From Candidatus Poseidoniales archaeon (GTDB taxonomy: Archaea; Thermoplasmatota; Poseidoniia; Poseidoniales; Poseidoniaceae), in contig JACETE010000005.1 in assembly GCA_013911465.1 (NCBI GenBank), positions 1 to 34,382 on the forward strand: a stretch of 34,382 nt of DNA, written 5' to 3'. Both the position numbers and the translations under genes were made by a program. Below are positions 1 to 8,173 of this stretch, one piece after another. Under the pieces are notes generated by a model that was not told the DNA's origin, did not search any database, and saw only the letters and a program-made list of their open reading frames with translations. The first letter of the stretch is position 1; every line of letters begins with the position of its first letter.

Positions 1-1212
1 GTCCTCTTCATCTGAATCGTTAACCCATGACCTCATCTTTGATCGAAGTTCATCGTCAACCTGCTGTGTGCGATGTTCAGCAGGCAATGGAATTTGTTGA
101 ACAGGAGTTGGTATCTCAAGTTTCGGTGTTAAGATAGGATCACTCACATTTTCCTGAAGATGTTGCATTATCGCGGCTTCTGCTTCTGCATCTGAATCCA
201 TGAAGAATGGGTGTTCTTGCAACAACTCAATATCGAGTAGCCATGTTTGAATTTGATCACTTTCAAGTCCAGTGAATTCACGCTCTAAACGTGAGCGCTG
301 TTGTCTTGAGAACGCTTCGAGGTTTGATGTGATTAAGAGTACATTTCCGTTGACTCGCGTTTGGTCAACAATACTTCGTATCATCTCAATCACACGTTGT
401 TCGCCATGAATTCCTGAAAGGTATTCGATACCTTCGATGACGAGAATGCTCTTCCGATGTGCATCAGCGAATTCGTCAACGGTTCTCCTGATTGTTTCAA
501 GAGATGGTTCTAAGGTTCGCTCATGCTGAGTTTCTGATAGCCATCGGTAATGTTTCAGATCGATATCATAATTCGATTCCATTTGGGGAGGTGATTGACG
601 AGAGATGATGAGTATGGAGTGGTCCAATTTAGAGATTGTTCGTGCAAACGTGAAGGCATGAACTGGGTCAATTGCATGCTCGAGCCATGCTTGGCCTCGT
701 TGAAGGACCGGTCCACTCTGCATCCTCAAACGTGCCTCACTACGTCGTCGTAATGCTTCAGGAACACCAACGGATGGCTTCAATTCTGGAAGTCGTTCTT
801 CACGTTCGAGTCTTCGAACAGGTGTGCGAACGGTTGTCCACCAGGCTTCATCCCGTTGATCTTCATCGGGATTGAGCAAACTGATGGTTGGATTTGTTGA
901 CACCGCTTCAATGTAGGATGCCTCAGTCATTTCATGAAGGCTCATGGTTGCATCAAGTGCCGAGGCATCGGATTCAATTTCAAGCAATGCTTCAATTCCA
1001 AACCGTAGCATTTCAGCTTGATGAAATGCGGCTGCAAGAGAGCCGTCAAAAATCAAGAGGTGGCCAATTCGTTCTCCAACTTCGGGTATGTTGCGTCGAA
1101 TTTGGATAGAACCATTCCGTTCCAATATCGCTAATTCTTGTGCAAGATGGCGGAGAACATCAACACCTCCGCGCCTTGATTCAAGCACGTCTCCGGGTAC
1201 AAAATTCAACAT
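1..1212 (-). CDS. DUF835-type protein, 3' end cut by window edge
   Basis: This minus-strand frame is open from an ATG at 1212 to the left edge (404 codons, no stop), so the C terminus is missing. About residues 180-340 resemble the archaeal DUF835 family: a hydrophobic strand (SILIISRQSPP), a conserved Trp-like position, a core strand with acidic end (ILVIEGIEYL), another hydrophobic strand (GNVLLITSN) and a closing LEREF motif. The first 150 residues form a separate region with no family I can name. DUF835 proteins are of unknown biochemical role and are often found with signalling domains; no kinase or receiver domain is visible in the part present. The start is supported by GGGTGGAG a few bases upstream. 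It is divergent from the DUF309 gene. The tail after residue 340 is Glu/Pro-rich and probably flexible. Confidence 0.72.
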   Translation of the reverse strand, partial: MLNFVPGDVLESRRGGVDVLRHLAQELAILERNGSIQIRRNIPEVGERIGHLLIFDGSLAAAFHQAEMLRFGIEALLEIESDASALDATMSLHEMTEASYIEAVSTNPTISLLNPDEDQRDEAWWTTVRTPVRRLEREERLPELKPSVGVPEALRRRSEARLRMQSGPVLQRGQAWLEHAIDPVHAFTFARTISKLDHSILIISRQSPPQMESNYDIDLKHYRWLSETQHERTLEPSLETIRRTVDEFADAHRKSILVIEGIEYLSGIHGEQRVIEMIRSIVDQTRVNGNVLLITSNLEAFSRQQRSRLEREFTGLESDQIQTWLLDIELLQEHPFFMDSDAEAEAAIMQHLQENVSDPILTPKLEIPTPVQQIPLPAEHRTQQVDDELRSKMRSWVNDSDEED

Positions 1213-1215
1213 AAT

Positions 1216-1223
1216 CTCCACCC
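1216..1223 (-). promoter_or_regulatory. ribosome binding site of the DUF835 gene
   Basis: Read on the minus strand this is GGGTGGAG, ending 3 bases before the ATG at 1212. It matches the archaeal anti-Shine-Dalgarno sequence and fixes the start of this gene. An A-rich stretch further upstream (about 1240-1252 on the minus strand) could be its TATA region, but that is only a guess. Confidence 0.5.
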
Positions 1224-1315
1224 CGCAACCCTGAAGATTTTCTTTTATCTTTTGAACTGTGTGTCCCTCGAGGGTAAATGAGAAGCATTTCAATGGTTGA
1301 TGGCATGGGCCAACC

Positions 1316-1708
1316 ATGGAGGCATCACCCCTTTCAGAGGACGAGGCGGTGTTGCTTGAACAAGGACGTCTTGATTTCGATACGGGCCGTTATTGGCATG
1401 CACATGAGGCGTGGGAGGATTTATGGAATTCTCTCAAACAAAGAAATGCGGTTCAATCTGAGGTTTTGCTCATTCAAGGTCTTATCCAAACAGCAGCCCT
1501 TCTCTACAACCATCAACGAAAAAAAACGAGGGGAGTCACCAATCAGTGGGCTAAACTGGTCCCGAAATTGAGTCCGTGGAATCATGCATGGGGCTTCGAC
1601 ATCAAACAACATGTGGCAAACATTTCGGTTTTTGCTGACGATGTTGATGTTTGGGAACAAACCTATGAATCAATACGGTTGCCAGTCGTTGAAGAGGTGA
1701 ACGAGTGA
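1316..1708 (+). CDS. DUF309 family protein
   Basis: A 130-residue cytoplasmic, all-helical protein. It shows the DUF309 hallmark: a LEQGRLDFDTGRYWHAHEAWEDLW-type helix pair (about residues 14-37; the key residues are the Gly/Tyr, HEAWEDLW and the following Asn), then a second helix with LIQGLIQTAALLYNH (about 53-67). The family is widespread in bacteria and archaea, of ordinary length near 100-150 residues, and its reaction is unknown. The start at 1316 is the first ATG in frame. Its stop (TGA 1706-1708) overlaps the ATG of the next gene by one base, so the two are probably translated together. It may share the intergenic region 1213-1315 with the divergent DUF835 gene. Confidence 0.8.
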   Translation: MEASPLSEDEAVLLEQGRLDFDTGRYWHAHEAWEDLWNSLKQRNAVQSEVLLIQGLIQTAALLYNHQRKKTRGVTNQWAKLVPKLSPWNHAWGFDIKQHVANISVFADDVDVWEQTYESIRLPVVEEVNE

Positions 1709-2346
1709 TGCAGTTCGAAGAAGGTCTGCCAAAGCATTTCATCGTGTTTGCACAAACACCCAAGGCGCAGGAACAATCTCGTCGAATCTTCCTTCAGTTT
1801 GGCATTGCACTTGTTCTTCCTGCCATTGGAATACTTCTCGGAGGTGCTTCCATTCTTGGAGCGTTCTTCTTCACTCTGTTTTTGATCATACTGCTTGTTG
1901 GTCTTCGTCAATGGCAACGCTGGCAAACGATACCATTTGCAGTGAACCCTTCTCATCCCATGATGGAATTGGACTCAATCAAAGAAGCAGAAGTAATAAT
2001 TCGGCTTCAAGACGGGCGATGGGCCGAAGCCGGTAAGGAGCGATATCGCCTTATCAGGGACGATTTGCTTCAAGGATTCAACTTGGTTGCTCTTGATGAT
2101 GATTACACCATTTTTGGATACTTCACCGATGAAAAGATCTTGAATTCACACCTCCGCCGAGTCATGGCCCTTCTCAACCAATCACTTGCACTTCGTGATG
2201 CCCACAATGAAGTTGAGGATGATATGGAAGAGGCGCGCTCTCGAGAATCCTTGGATTACGGTTTACTGGACCGAGATTGGCCAGAAGAATTGGAACTTGA
2301 AGATGCTGTAGGCCCAATCGCAAAAAAGTTGAGAGGTCAAGAATAG
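1708..2346 (+). CDS. Conserved-looking two-helix membrane protein, function unknown
   Basis: A 212-residue protein not recognised as a named family. Residues about 25-65 hold two long hydrophobic segments (FGIALVLPAIGILLGG and GAFFFTLFLIILLVGL) forming a membrane hairpin, followed by a soluble C-terminal domain of about 145 residues that is acidic near its end. The soluble part has a DGRWAEAGKERYRLIRD-like stretch and an acidic segment (EVEDDMEEARSRE). I chose the ATG at 1708, which overlaps the DUF309 stop as TGATG; a GTG one codon earlier is possible. It lies in a row of same-strand genes (1316-3019) and may be co-transcribed with them. No catalytic motif is visible. Confidence 0.7.
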   Translation: MQFEEGLPKHFIVFAQTPKAQEQSRRIFLQFGIALVLPAIGILLGGASILGAFFFTLFLIILLVGLRQWQRWQTIPFAVNPSHPMMELDSIKEAEVIIRLQDGRWAEAGKERYRLIRDDLLQGFNLVALDDDYTIFGYFTDEKILNSHLRRVMALLNQSLALRDAHNEVEDDMEEARSRESLDYGLLDRDWPEELELEDAVGPIAKKLRGQE

Positions 2347-2404
2347 CCCATTCACTGACTCAACAACGGGTGGATTGAAAACCTCAACTTGTCAGCATAT
2401 CGCC

Positions 2405-3019
2405 ATGGAACCTCCTGTTCGCTGGACTGAAATCGTTTCAGACCTTGATCAAGAACAACAGGAGCTCTTGTTTGGAACTTCTCTCTCACGTCGTTTTTCC
2501 AGACTTCCGTTGTGGATTTCTCATCCAGCAAACATTGGTATGTTCTACGGATTTTTGATCAGTCTTGCATTGATCTTCCCATACACGTTACGGTACGATA
2601 ATCTGAATGAGTCGTTTTCGAACTGGTTGTTGTTTTCAGCACTTTTCATGGCAGCATGTTTGGTTCTGGGTTTTGCCTCGTTGATTCTGGTTGCACTGAC
2701 AAAACGAATGCCGATGACGCCGCCTCGGATCATCTTGTATCCCATGCCTTTCCTCGGAATTGGTTTGCTTGGCCTTGATTTCTCGAATGTTCTGGACATA
2801 CCCGCTGGCCTCTCCTTGTTCGTACTTCTGCTTCCAGGTCCTGCATACGTCCACCTTTCTTGGGCTCCTCGATGGCGACTTCTATGCATGCTTGATGAAG
2901 GCGTAAATCCATTTGAGGGTGGGAAAAGTTATCCTGTTTCAACGAAGGATTCCGCAGATGAGATGGCTGGAGAAGATATTGAACTTCTCGAAGTTGTTGA
3001 TGCTTACGAATCAGAATAA
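2405..3019 (+). CDS. Four-helix membrane protein, function unknown
   Basis: A 204-residue protein with an N-terminal cytoplasmic segment of about 40 residues rich in Glu/Gln, then four hydrophobic segments (roughly 45-62, 72-97, 108-128, 132-150), and an acidic C-terminal tail. No family recognised. The ATG at 2405 begins a natural-looking N terminus (MEPPVRWTEI); a TTG ten codons upstream (2375) is an alternative but has no clear ribosome site. The gene starts 58 bases after the preceding membrane protein and both end in acidic tails, so they may belong to one operon. The similar architecture (membrane segments plus acidic tail) is seen, but shared function is only inference. Confidence 0.66.
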   Translation: MEPPVRWTEIVSDLDQEQQELLFGTSLSRRFSRLPLWISHPANIGMFYGFLISLALIFPYTLRYDNLNESFSNWLLFSALFMAACLVLGFASLILVALTKRMPMTPPRIILYPMPFLGIGLLGLDFSNVLDIPAGLSLFVLLLPGPAYVHLSWAPRWRLLCMLDEGVNPFEGGKSYPVSTKDSADEMAGEDIELLEVVDAYESE

Positions 3020-3105
3020 GCAACAGAATCGTTGGTTATGAAGCAATTCATTCACAGGGTTGTTTTTCAAAGAAAGGTTACAAACCCAGTTTCCTTCCGT
3101 CTGCT

Positions 3106-3465
3106 ATGGAAGCAAACGAATGTTTCATTGCGAGTGTTGGAAAAGATTGGTATCGACTTGCAAACTGTAATGTTCACATGAACGTAAAACGTCGTTTACA
3201 ACGGACCGTAATCCGTGGTCAAGAAGGTGATGATCTACTGGACGAGGGCGCTGAATCTGCAGAATACACCATTTCTGGAAATATGGCGATGAGTGAGTTC
3301 AAAGAAATTCTGAAGATTTTCAGGGGAGGCCAACCATGGTTTCACGATCCATTTGAGGAGCGTCAAATGAAGGCTCTGTTTTTGTCAATTGATTACGATA
3401 GTGCAAGCGGGGCTTACGAATTTATTCTGATGGAAGATGCTGAACAAGCAGAAATCAAATCCTAA
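3106..3465 (+). CDS. Small soluble protein, function unknown
   Basis: A 119-residue protein without signal peptide or membrane segments. It contains two Cys near the N terminus (about residues 6 and 21), a basic stretch (VKRRLQRTVIRG), an acidic stretch (EGDDLLDEGAESAEY), then alternating strands and one helix, ending acidic. The pattern of an ISGNMA-like strand followed by a helix and a predicted beta hairpin is loosely reminiscent of small phage-tail or injection-system tube-associated proteins, but no neighbour supports that. It ends 2 bases before the stop of the convergent kbl-like gene, so the two 3' ends face each other with almost no spacer. The 86-base gap upstream (3020-3105) could hold a promoter of its own. 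Confidence 0.6.
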   Translation: MEANECFIASVGKDWYRLANCNVHMNVKRRLQRTVIRGQEGDDLLDEGAESAEYTISGNMAMSEFKEILKIFRGGQPWFHDPFEERQMKALFLSIDYDSASGAYEFILMEDAEQAEIKS

Positions 3466-3467
3466 AT

Positions 3468-4649
3468 TCAGATTAAACCAACCTTTGGACCAATCGATTC
3501 GAGAAGGCGAAGGACATCGTCCAAATCTTCACGAGAAAGCCCAGACGACATTTGAGTACGGATTCTGGCTTTGTCTCTGGCAACCATTGGAAATACAATT
3601 GCTCCTGCCATAACACCTTCATTCTGGAGATGGGTAGTCATCGCTTTTGCAGTTGATGATTCACCACACATGATGGGAATGATAGGGGTCGTTGAAACTC
3701 CTGTGTCAAATCCTAAGGATTGCAATTCCTTACGGAAATAATTCGTGTTCTCCCATAGTTTTGCGTGATGCTCCGGCTCTTCCATGAGAACTTCGATCGC
3801 AGCTTTCTGTGCGGCAGCAACGCCGGGCGGTTGCGAACCGGAAAGAAGCCATGAACGGGAATGGTTCAAGGCATGCGTCCGTGTCATTTCTGTACCGGCT
3901 AAGATACCTCCTTGTACTCCGAGTGCCTTCGAGAAAGACCCTACTTCAAAGTCAACTTTGCCTTGAAGTTTGAAGTGGTCGACAATGCCTCTTCCTCCTT
4001 CTCCGAGAACACCTTCTCCGTGGCAATCGTCGACAAGGACCATCGCTCCATATTCTTCTGCGAGTTTGTTAACTTCGTCCAGCGGTGCATAATCTCCATC
4101 CATTGAGAAGACACCATCGGTGATGACAAGTTTCCGTTCAGCGTCTTCATGAGCCTTCAGAACTGCTTCGAGCTCACCCATGTCATTGTGAGCATATACG
4201 CCACGTCGTGCCTTTGTGAGTCGAACACCATCGATGATGGATCCATGATTCAGTTCGTCGCTGATGATGACATCTTGCGGTCCTTGAACCAGCGTTGGAA
4301 TCAATCCAACGTTTGCGGTGTAACCTGCAGAATAGATCAATGCCGCCTCGACACCTTTGAAATCTGCAACGGTTCGTTCAGCATCCAAATGCAAATCCAT
4401 CGTTCCAGCAATGGCTCGAACTGACCCACTTCCAGCACCGTACCTTGTGGTTGCATCGACCATCGCTCGAACGACCTTCGGATGTGTTGTGAGGTTGAGA
4501 TAATTGTTGGCTGAGAGCATAATGGTAGGCTTGCCTTCCATTGTACAACGAGGTTGGTTCGGCCCTTCGAGGGTTGGCGGTTCCCAAAGAAGGGACTTTT
4601 CGTTCAATTCGTCGAAGCGTTGTTTCATCCACGTCATGTCACCAGGCAT
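3468..4649 (-). CDS. kbl: PLP-dependent alpha-oxoamine synthase, glycine C-acetyltransferase-like
   Basis: A 393-residue cytoplasmic enzyme of the alpha-oxoamine synthase family. Members join an amino acid to an acyl-CoA with loss of CO2; Kbl makes 2-amino-3-oxobutyrate from glycine and acetyl-CoA, BioF makes 8-amino-7-oxononanoate. Visible features: SANNYLNL near residue 50, YGAGSGSVR and IAGT for substrate/PLP binding, SDELNHGSIIDG, LVDDCHGEG (PLP-ring Asp and His), and the Schiff-base Lys in GSFSKALG at about residue 241; the C terminus has ARIRTQMSS. The order and length match the Kbl/BioF type closely, especially the promiscuous bacterial Kbl-like enzymes. I chose the ATG at 4649: upstream in-frame starts would run into the divergent ribK gene. 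No tdh or bio genes are near, so the acyl donor is not settled. Confidence 0.82.
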   Translation of the reverse strand: MPGDMTWMKQRFDELNEKSLLWEPPTLEGPNQPRCTMEGKPTIMLSANNYLNLTTHPKVVRAMVDATTRYGAGSGSVRAIAGTMDLHLDAERTVADFKGVEAALIYSAGYTANVGLIPTLVQGPQDVIISDELNHGSIIDGVRLTKARRGVYAHNDMGELEAVLKAHEDAERKLVITDGVFSMDGDYAPLDEVNKLAEEYGAMVLVDDCHGEGVLGEGGRGIVDHFKLQGKVDFEVGSFSKALGVQGGILAGTEMTRTHALNHSRSWLLSGSQPPGVAAAQKAAIEVLMEEPEHHAKLWENTNYFRKELQSLGFDTGVSTTPIIPIMCGESSTAKAMTTHLQNEGVMAGAIVFPMVARDKARIRTQMSSGLSREDLDDVLRLLESIGPKVGLI

Positions 4650-4714
4650 GGTCTCACCATCCAGTCCTCGACGAGGTTGATTAAGGGCTTTTGTGAGATG
4701 TGGCTTCAACACGC

Positions 4715-5218
4715 ATGATGAAAAAGGAGAGAGTTTACCATTCAACTGTGCAACTCAATGGAACGGTCAGCAGTGGCTTAGGTCGAGCCCATGTTTTCAT
4801 GTCGCAACCGCACTACCAAGAACAATTTCGAACAATTCTCGGTACGACTGCGTGGCCGGGAACACTCAACATTACTGTTGAACAGGATCACTTTATCCAG
4901 TACATTGCGCTAAGGAACAAAGCAGGAATTGACACGCTTGATGCCGATTCCCATTCCCTTGAACAAGCGATGAATGTTGATGTTGATGCCTTTGAGGCAA
5001 TGCGTGTACGTGGTTTCCTTCGCGACGGCATTTCGTTTGGAGGAGCTACTGCCTATCAGGCAAAGATTTCCCATAATGAGCAGATAATTGAGTGTGCAAT
5101 TCTTATCCCCGATTTGACACGTCACGTCGATGTTGTCGAGGTAATTTCAGGCCCATTCCTGCGGGAACGCCTAGGAATTGAAGACGGAGACAATGTCACG
5201 CTTCACGTTGGGGAATAA
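4715..5218 (+). CDS. ribK: CTP-dependent riboflavin kinase (DUF120)
   Basis: A 167-residue enzyme of the archaeal DUF120 type, which phosphorylates riboflavin to FMN using CTP instead of ATP. The family pattern is clear: a GTVSSGLGRAHVFMS strand-turn near residue 16, a Y..QF..ILG helix, WPGTLNITV near residue 46, FGGATAYQAKI in the middle, then CAILIPDLTRHVDVVEVIS and LRERLGIEDGDNVTLHV at the end. The length is normal for the single-domain form; many archaeal versions carry an N-terminal winged helix that is absent here. The ATG at 4715 is preferred; the next codon is also ATG, and a GTG at 4700 is possible. The stop codon directly abuts the stop of the convergent sufT-like gene with no spacer. 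Confidence 0.9.
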   Translation: MMKKERVYHSTVQLNGTVSSGLGRAHVFMSQPHYQEQFRTILGTTAWPGTLNITVEQDHFIQYIALRNKAGIDTLDADSHSLEQAMNVDVDAFEAMRVRGFLRDGISFGGATAYQAKISHNEQIIECAILIPDLTRHVDVVEVISGPFLRERLGIEDGDNVTLHVGE

Positions 5219-5536
5219 TCAATCCCAAATGCCCATGTCCATTCTGGCATCTTCAGTTGCATGAACTCGAGGATCCCATCGTGGTGACCATACCAGATTG
5301 ATGTGAACACTGTCAAGCCCATCGGTCTGTAGTGCGGCACGGTGTGCGGCCGCCATGATTTCAGGGGCTGCAGGGCAACCCGGTGAGGTGAGTGTCAAAT
5401 CGATTTCAGCGTGTACTCCCTCATCCCGATTCTCAAAACGAACCGCATATACCAATCCGAGGTCGACAATGGAAATGTCCAATTCAGGGTCTTCAACCGA
5501 CTGCAAAGATTCCATAACATGTGCTTCTTCAACCAT
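5219..5536 (-). CDS. sufT: MIP18/DUF59 family Fe-S assembly factor (SufT-like)
   Basis: A 105-residue protein of the DUF59/MIP18 fold, whose members (SufT, PaaD, CIA2) help mature iron-sulfur proteins. The family signatures are here: SVEDPELDISIVDLGLVY at residues 13-30 and LTLTSPGCPAAPEI at about 48-61 containing the conserved Cys. It is the last gene of the suf operon and starts at the ATG overlapping the sufE stop by one base (TAATG). Position at the end of a suf cluster is the usual place of sufT in bacteria, which favours this role over phenylacetate metabolism; no paa genes are present. A C-terminal extension of about 25 residues with several His/Asp/Met looks specific to this protein. 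Confidence 0.87.
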   Translation of the reverse strand: MVEEAHVMESLQSVEDPELDISIVDLGLVYAVRFENRDEGVHAEIDLTLTSPGCPAAPEIMAAAHRAALQTDGLDSVHINLVWSPRWDPRVHATEDARMDMGIWD

Positions 5537-5946
5537 TATTCTTCCTCCGATATTTCGCTCATCACTTTGTCAAACATGTTGCGAAAACCATTGCTTCGCG
5601 ATGGTGAAAGTGAGTTGAGAATACCCATTGTCATTGCAAAATCCGGGGTTAAATTACGTGCAATCTCGATGGGTTGGTGGTCGATTGCTATGGTTAGAAT
5701 CCCCATCAATCCTTGCACCAGTTTGGAATCGGCCCCTGCGTACAATCGAACGTTGTTGTTGTCGATGTCTACGCGAACATGAGCCTCTGATTGGCATCCA
5801 TGGATACGAGTGGAATCGGTCCAGGCTTCTACAGGAAGTTCGTTAACTTCAGAAGCAAGATCAAAGACATACTCAAGACGTTCCATCCGATCCTCAATGG
5901 ACTGAAAATCTTCGATCAATTCCATGAGTTGTTCAGGATAGGTCAT
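5536..5946 (-). CDS. sufE: SufE sulfur acceptor for the cysteine desulfurase
   Basis: A 136-residue SufE. SufE takes persulfide sulfur from SufS and passes it to the SufBCD scaffold. The acceptor Cys is at residue 51 in IHGCQSEAHV, the same motif as in characterised SufE, preceded by a helical region with RLEYVFDLAS and followed by the GADSKLVQGLMGIL segment and the C-terminal SPSRSNGFRNMF motif typical of the family. It overlaps sufS by four bases (ATGA) and sufT by one, so it is translated as part of the operon. SufE is common in bacteria; having it in an archaeal genome suggests a bacterial-style SUF system, possibly acquired by transfer. Confidence 0.94.
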   Translation of the reverse strand: MTYPEQLMELIEDFQSIEDRMERLEYVFDLASEVNELPVEAWTDSTRIHGCQSEAHVRVDIDNNNVRLYAGADSKLVQGLMGILTIAIDHQPIEIARNLTPDFAMTMGILNSLSPSRSNGFRNMFDKVMSEISEEE

Positions 5947-7139
5947 GCGAACCTCTCCAGAATGTCGCCAACATGCCCAAGGAATTCATCAGCATCTTGC
6001 ATCGTGTTGTAGATGTAAAAAGATGCGCGAACAGTTCCACTGATGCCGAGCCGATTGAGGAGCGGTTGTGCACAATGGTGTCCAGTGCGAACCGCTACTC
6101 CACAAGCATCCAGAAGGTGAGCGAAATCTTCGCTGTGAAGTGTTGGGTGCAGGAACGAAACGACTGATGAATCTTCATCATCATGACGCCCATAGACCGT
6201 CATTCCCATTGCCCGAAGTGCATCTGCAACGTGACGTGCAATGTTGAGGAGTCGCAAATGTTGTTCCTCGAGATTGAGTGTTGCCAAATAGTCCAGTGCA
6301 GCATTCCAGCCGATTGCTTCAGCAATTCGAGGTGTTCCTGCTTCGAAACGATGCTCATTGGTTTGATAGGTTGATCCCTCCAGTGTAACGGTTTCAATCA
6401 TATCTCCACCGCCCATGAAGGGTTTCATTTCTTGGAACGTATCCTCGTTGACAAGGAGACATCCAATGCCGGTTGGGCCGCACATCTTGTGAGCGGACAA
6501 TGCCATCATATCAGCCCCCAGTTCTGTCATGTCGATTTGACAGTGTGGAGCCCCCTGGGCCGCATCGAGCAGAACTTTGGCGCCGTGCTTGTGGGCGATT
6601 TCAATGATCTCTTCAATTGGATTTCGTACGCCTAGAACGTTTGATGTGTGGACCACACAGACCAATCCTGCTCCTTCAATTGAAGCTTCAAAAGCCTCCA
6701 TATCAAGGGTTAAGTCTTGTTTTACGGGGACATATCGCAATTCGTTTCCAAATGTTTCGGCAAGCATTTGCCACGGAACGATGTCGCTGTGGTGTTCCAT
6801 TTCAGTGAGGACGATTGCCCGACCTTTGAGTTGTGGATGACCCCAAGCATGCGCTGCAAGATTGATTGCTTCGGTTGTACCACTTGTTAGAATGCAGCGT
6901 TCAGCATTAAACCATGATTTGAGCGACGTTCGACATGCTTCATAGCCATCCGTTGCTTCACCAGCAAGTGTGTGTACCGCTCTGTGAACATTGGCGTTGT
7001 GCTTGGTGTAATAGTCATTCATTGCGTTAATGACCGTCGAAGGCTTCTGAGTTGTTGCGGCATTGTCAAGATAGATGAGGCGATGTCCATTGACCTGGCG
7101 TTGCAGAATCGGAAAATCATCTTGAATTGCCATGCGCAT
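5943..7139 (-). CDS. sufS: SufS cysteine desulfurase
   Basis: A 398-residue PLP enzyme of the class V aminotransferase fold that removes sulfur from cysteine as a persulfide for Fe-S assembly. Visible motifs: YLDNAATTQKPS near the N terminus, LTSGTTEAINL, VLTEMEHHSDIVPWQ, VLLDAAQGAPH (PLP Asp), the Schiff-base Lys at about residue 218 in LSAHKMCGPTGIG, and the active-site Cys at about residue 356 in RTGHHCAQPLL, which marks the SufS (group II) subtype. The start at 7139 overlaps the sufD stop as TGATG; a second ATG two codons later is possible. With SufE directly downstream, a SufS-SufE pair is expected. Confidence 0.95.
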   Translation of the reverse strand: MRMAIQDDFPILQRQVNGHRLIYLDNAATTQKPSTVINAMNDYYTKHNANVHRAVHTLAGEATDGYEACRTSLKSWFNAERCILTSGTTEAINLAAHAWGHPQLKGRAIVLTEMEHHSDIVPWQMLAETFGNELRYVPVKQDLTLDMEAFEASIEGAGLVCVVHTSNVLGVRNPIEEIIEIAHKHGAKVLLDAAQGAPHCQIDMTELGADMMALSAHKMCGPTGIGCLLVNEDTFQEMKPFMGGGDMIETVTLEGSTYQTNEHRFEAGTPRIAEAIGWNAALDYLATLNLEEQHLRLLNIARHVADALRAMGMTVYGRHDDEDSSVVSFLHPTLHSEDFAHLLDACGVAVRTGHHCAQPLLNRLGISGTVRASFYIYNTMQDADEFLGHVGDILERFA

Positions 7140-8173
7140 CACCCAATCAGTTTGCACTCAAGATGAACCGTCAATCGAGTCTGAATTGCATCACGGACAT
7201 AGTCCGAACCAAGTCCAGTAAACGAGTCGACAAGGAATCCCTCAACAATCATTGAGGTTGCTTCTTCATTTGAAAGTCCACGGCTCATCAAGTAGTGCAA
7301 TTGTTCTTTGTTAATGGGTGCAGAAGCAGCACCATGGGCTGCAGCGACTTCGTTGGCGAGGACTTCGAGTTCAGGAATTGCCTCTGCTCTCGAAGAAGGT
7401 GACAACAAAAGGTTACGGAACACTTGAGCTGCATCGGTGTGCTGTGCAACGTCGTCGATTGTCAGAGCACCCGTTCCGATTGAATGGCTTCGATCATCGC
7501 AAGCCGCATTGAGTAGGAGGTGTGAATTGGTGTGAGGTTGTTGATGGTGAATCTCAACGTGATGATCGTCGTGTCGTGTCCCATGGCCATGGACTCCGAT
7601 GAATTGCTTGAGGGAAGCGTTTGTTCCTTGAAGCGTACTTCGGATATCGGATTTGTTTCGATGACCTCCCATCGAGAGCGTTGCAAGTTCAAGCCGTCCA
7701 TCGCGTTGCACAGACCAGTCGTCAACCCGAACCATGACTGAGTCGGAAGACAATTCATTGATGATGCCAACACTAAGACTTGCATTGGGCTGAACATGAC
7801 CGGTCAATGCAAGGCCGAACCATTCCGCTTCCCCGTGGAGATGAAGAACAAGGTTCGAGTTTGTTTGGCATGAGATGTGGAGATGGGTTGCAACAGCATG
7901 GCCGCCAGCATGAATGTGGATGTTTCCTTCCTTACCATCACACTCAACAACGATGGTTTCAGTGAGGACTTCATTCAAAAATATCCGTGCAATGTCTGTT
8001 GTTGACAGTGGTTGAAACGTTTTGTTCACAATCTCAAGTTCTTCAGATTTGACCACGGCTGAATCCACAGTTGGAACAGTGTCAACGCTTCCGGGATGAA
8101 CCCTGGACCATGGCGTGTAGCGCCAGAGGTGTTCGGATCGATTTGGAAGAGTGGCATCGAGATACGATGTCAT
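7139..8173 (-). CDS. sufD: SufD subunit of the SufBCD scaffold
   Basis: A 344-residue SufB/SufD-family protein placed directly after sufB. SufD pairs with SufB on a SufC dimer to build Fe-S clusters. The C-terminal core shows the family repeats: [17 protein letters not shown], a PELEVL stretch, an [10 protein letters not shown] loop with the conserved His at about residue 280, and [14 protein letters not shown]. In E. coli-type SufD the loop reads KV-x-C-S-H-G; here the Cys position (two before the His) is Ala. The middle is rich in His (around residues 193-215). The N terminus begins with a short [11 protein letters not shown] motif, typical of SufD. It overlaps sufB by four bases (ATGA). 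Length is shorter than the usual 400-plus, the loss being in the N-terminal part. Confidence 0.9.
   Translation of the reverse strand: MTSYLDATLPNRSEHLWRYTPWSRVHPGSVDTVPTVDSAVVKSEELEIVNKTFQPLSTTDIARIFLNEVLTETIVVECDGKEGNIHIHAGGHAVATHLHISCQTNSNLVLHLHGEAEWFGLALTGHVQPNASLSVGIINELSSDSVMVRVDDWSVQRDGRLELATLSMGGHRNKSDIRSTLQGTNASLKQFIGVHGHGTRHDDHHVEIHHQQPHTNSHLLLNAACDDRSHSIGTGALTIDDVAQHTDAAQVFRNLLLSPSSRAEAIPELEVLANEVAAAHGAASAPINKEQLHYLMSRGLSNEEATSMIVEGFLVDSFTGLGSDYVRDAIQTRLTVHLECKLIG

Noticed and set aside
1278..1571. Plus-strand open frame of 97 codons overlapping the DUF309 gene
   Set aside because: The overlapping frame at 1316 carries the DUF309 motifs; this one is basic and without pattern.
3106..3465. 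Phage or injection-system tail protein
   Set aside because: Resemblance is only in general strand-helix pattern; no capsid, tail, baseplate or sheath genes are nearby.
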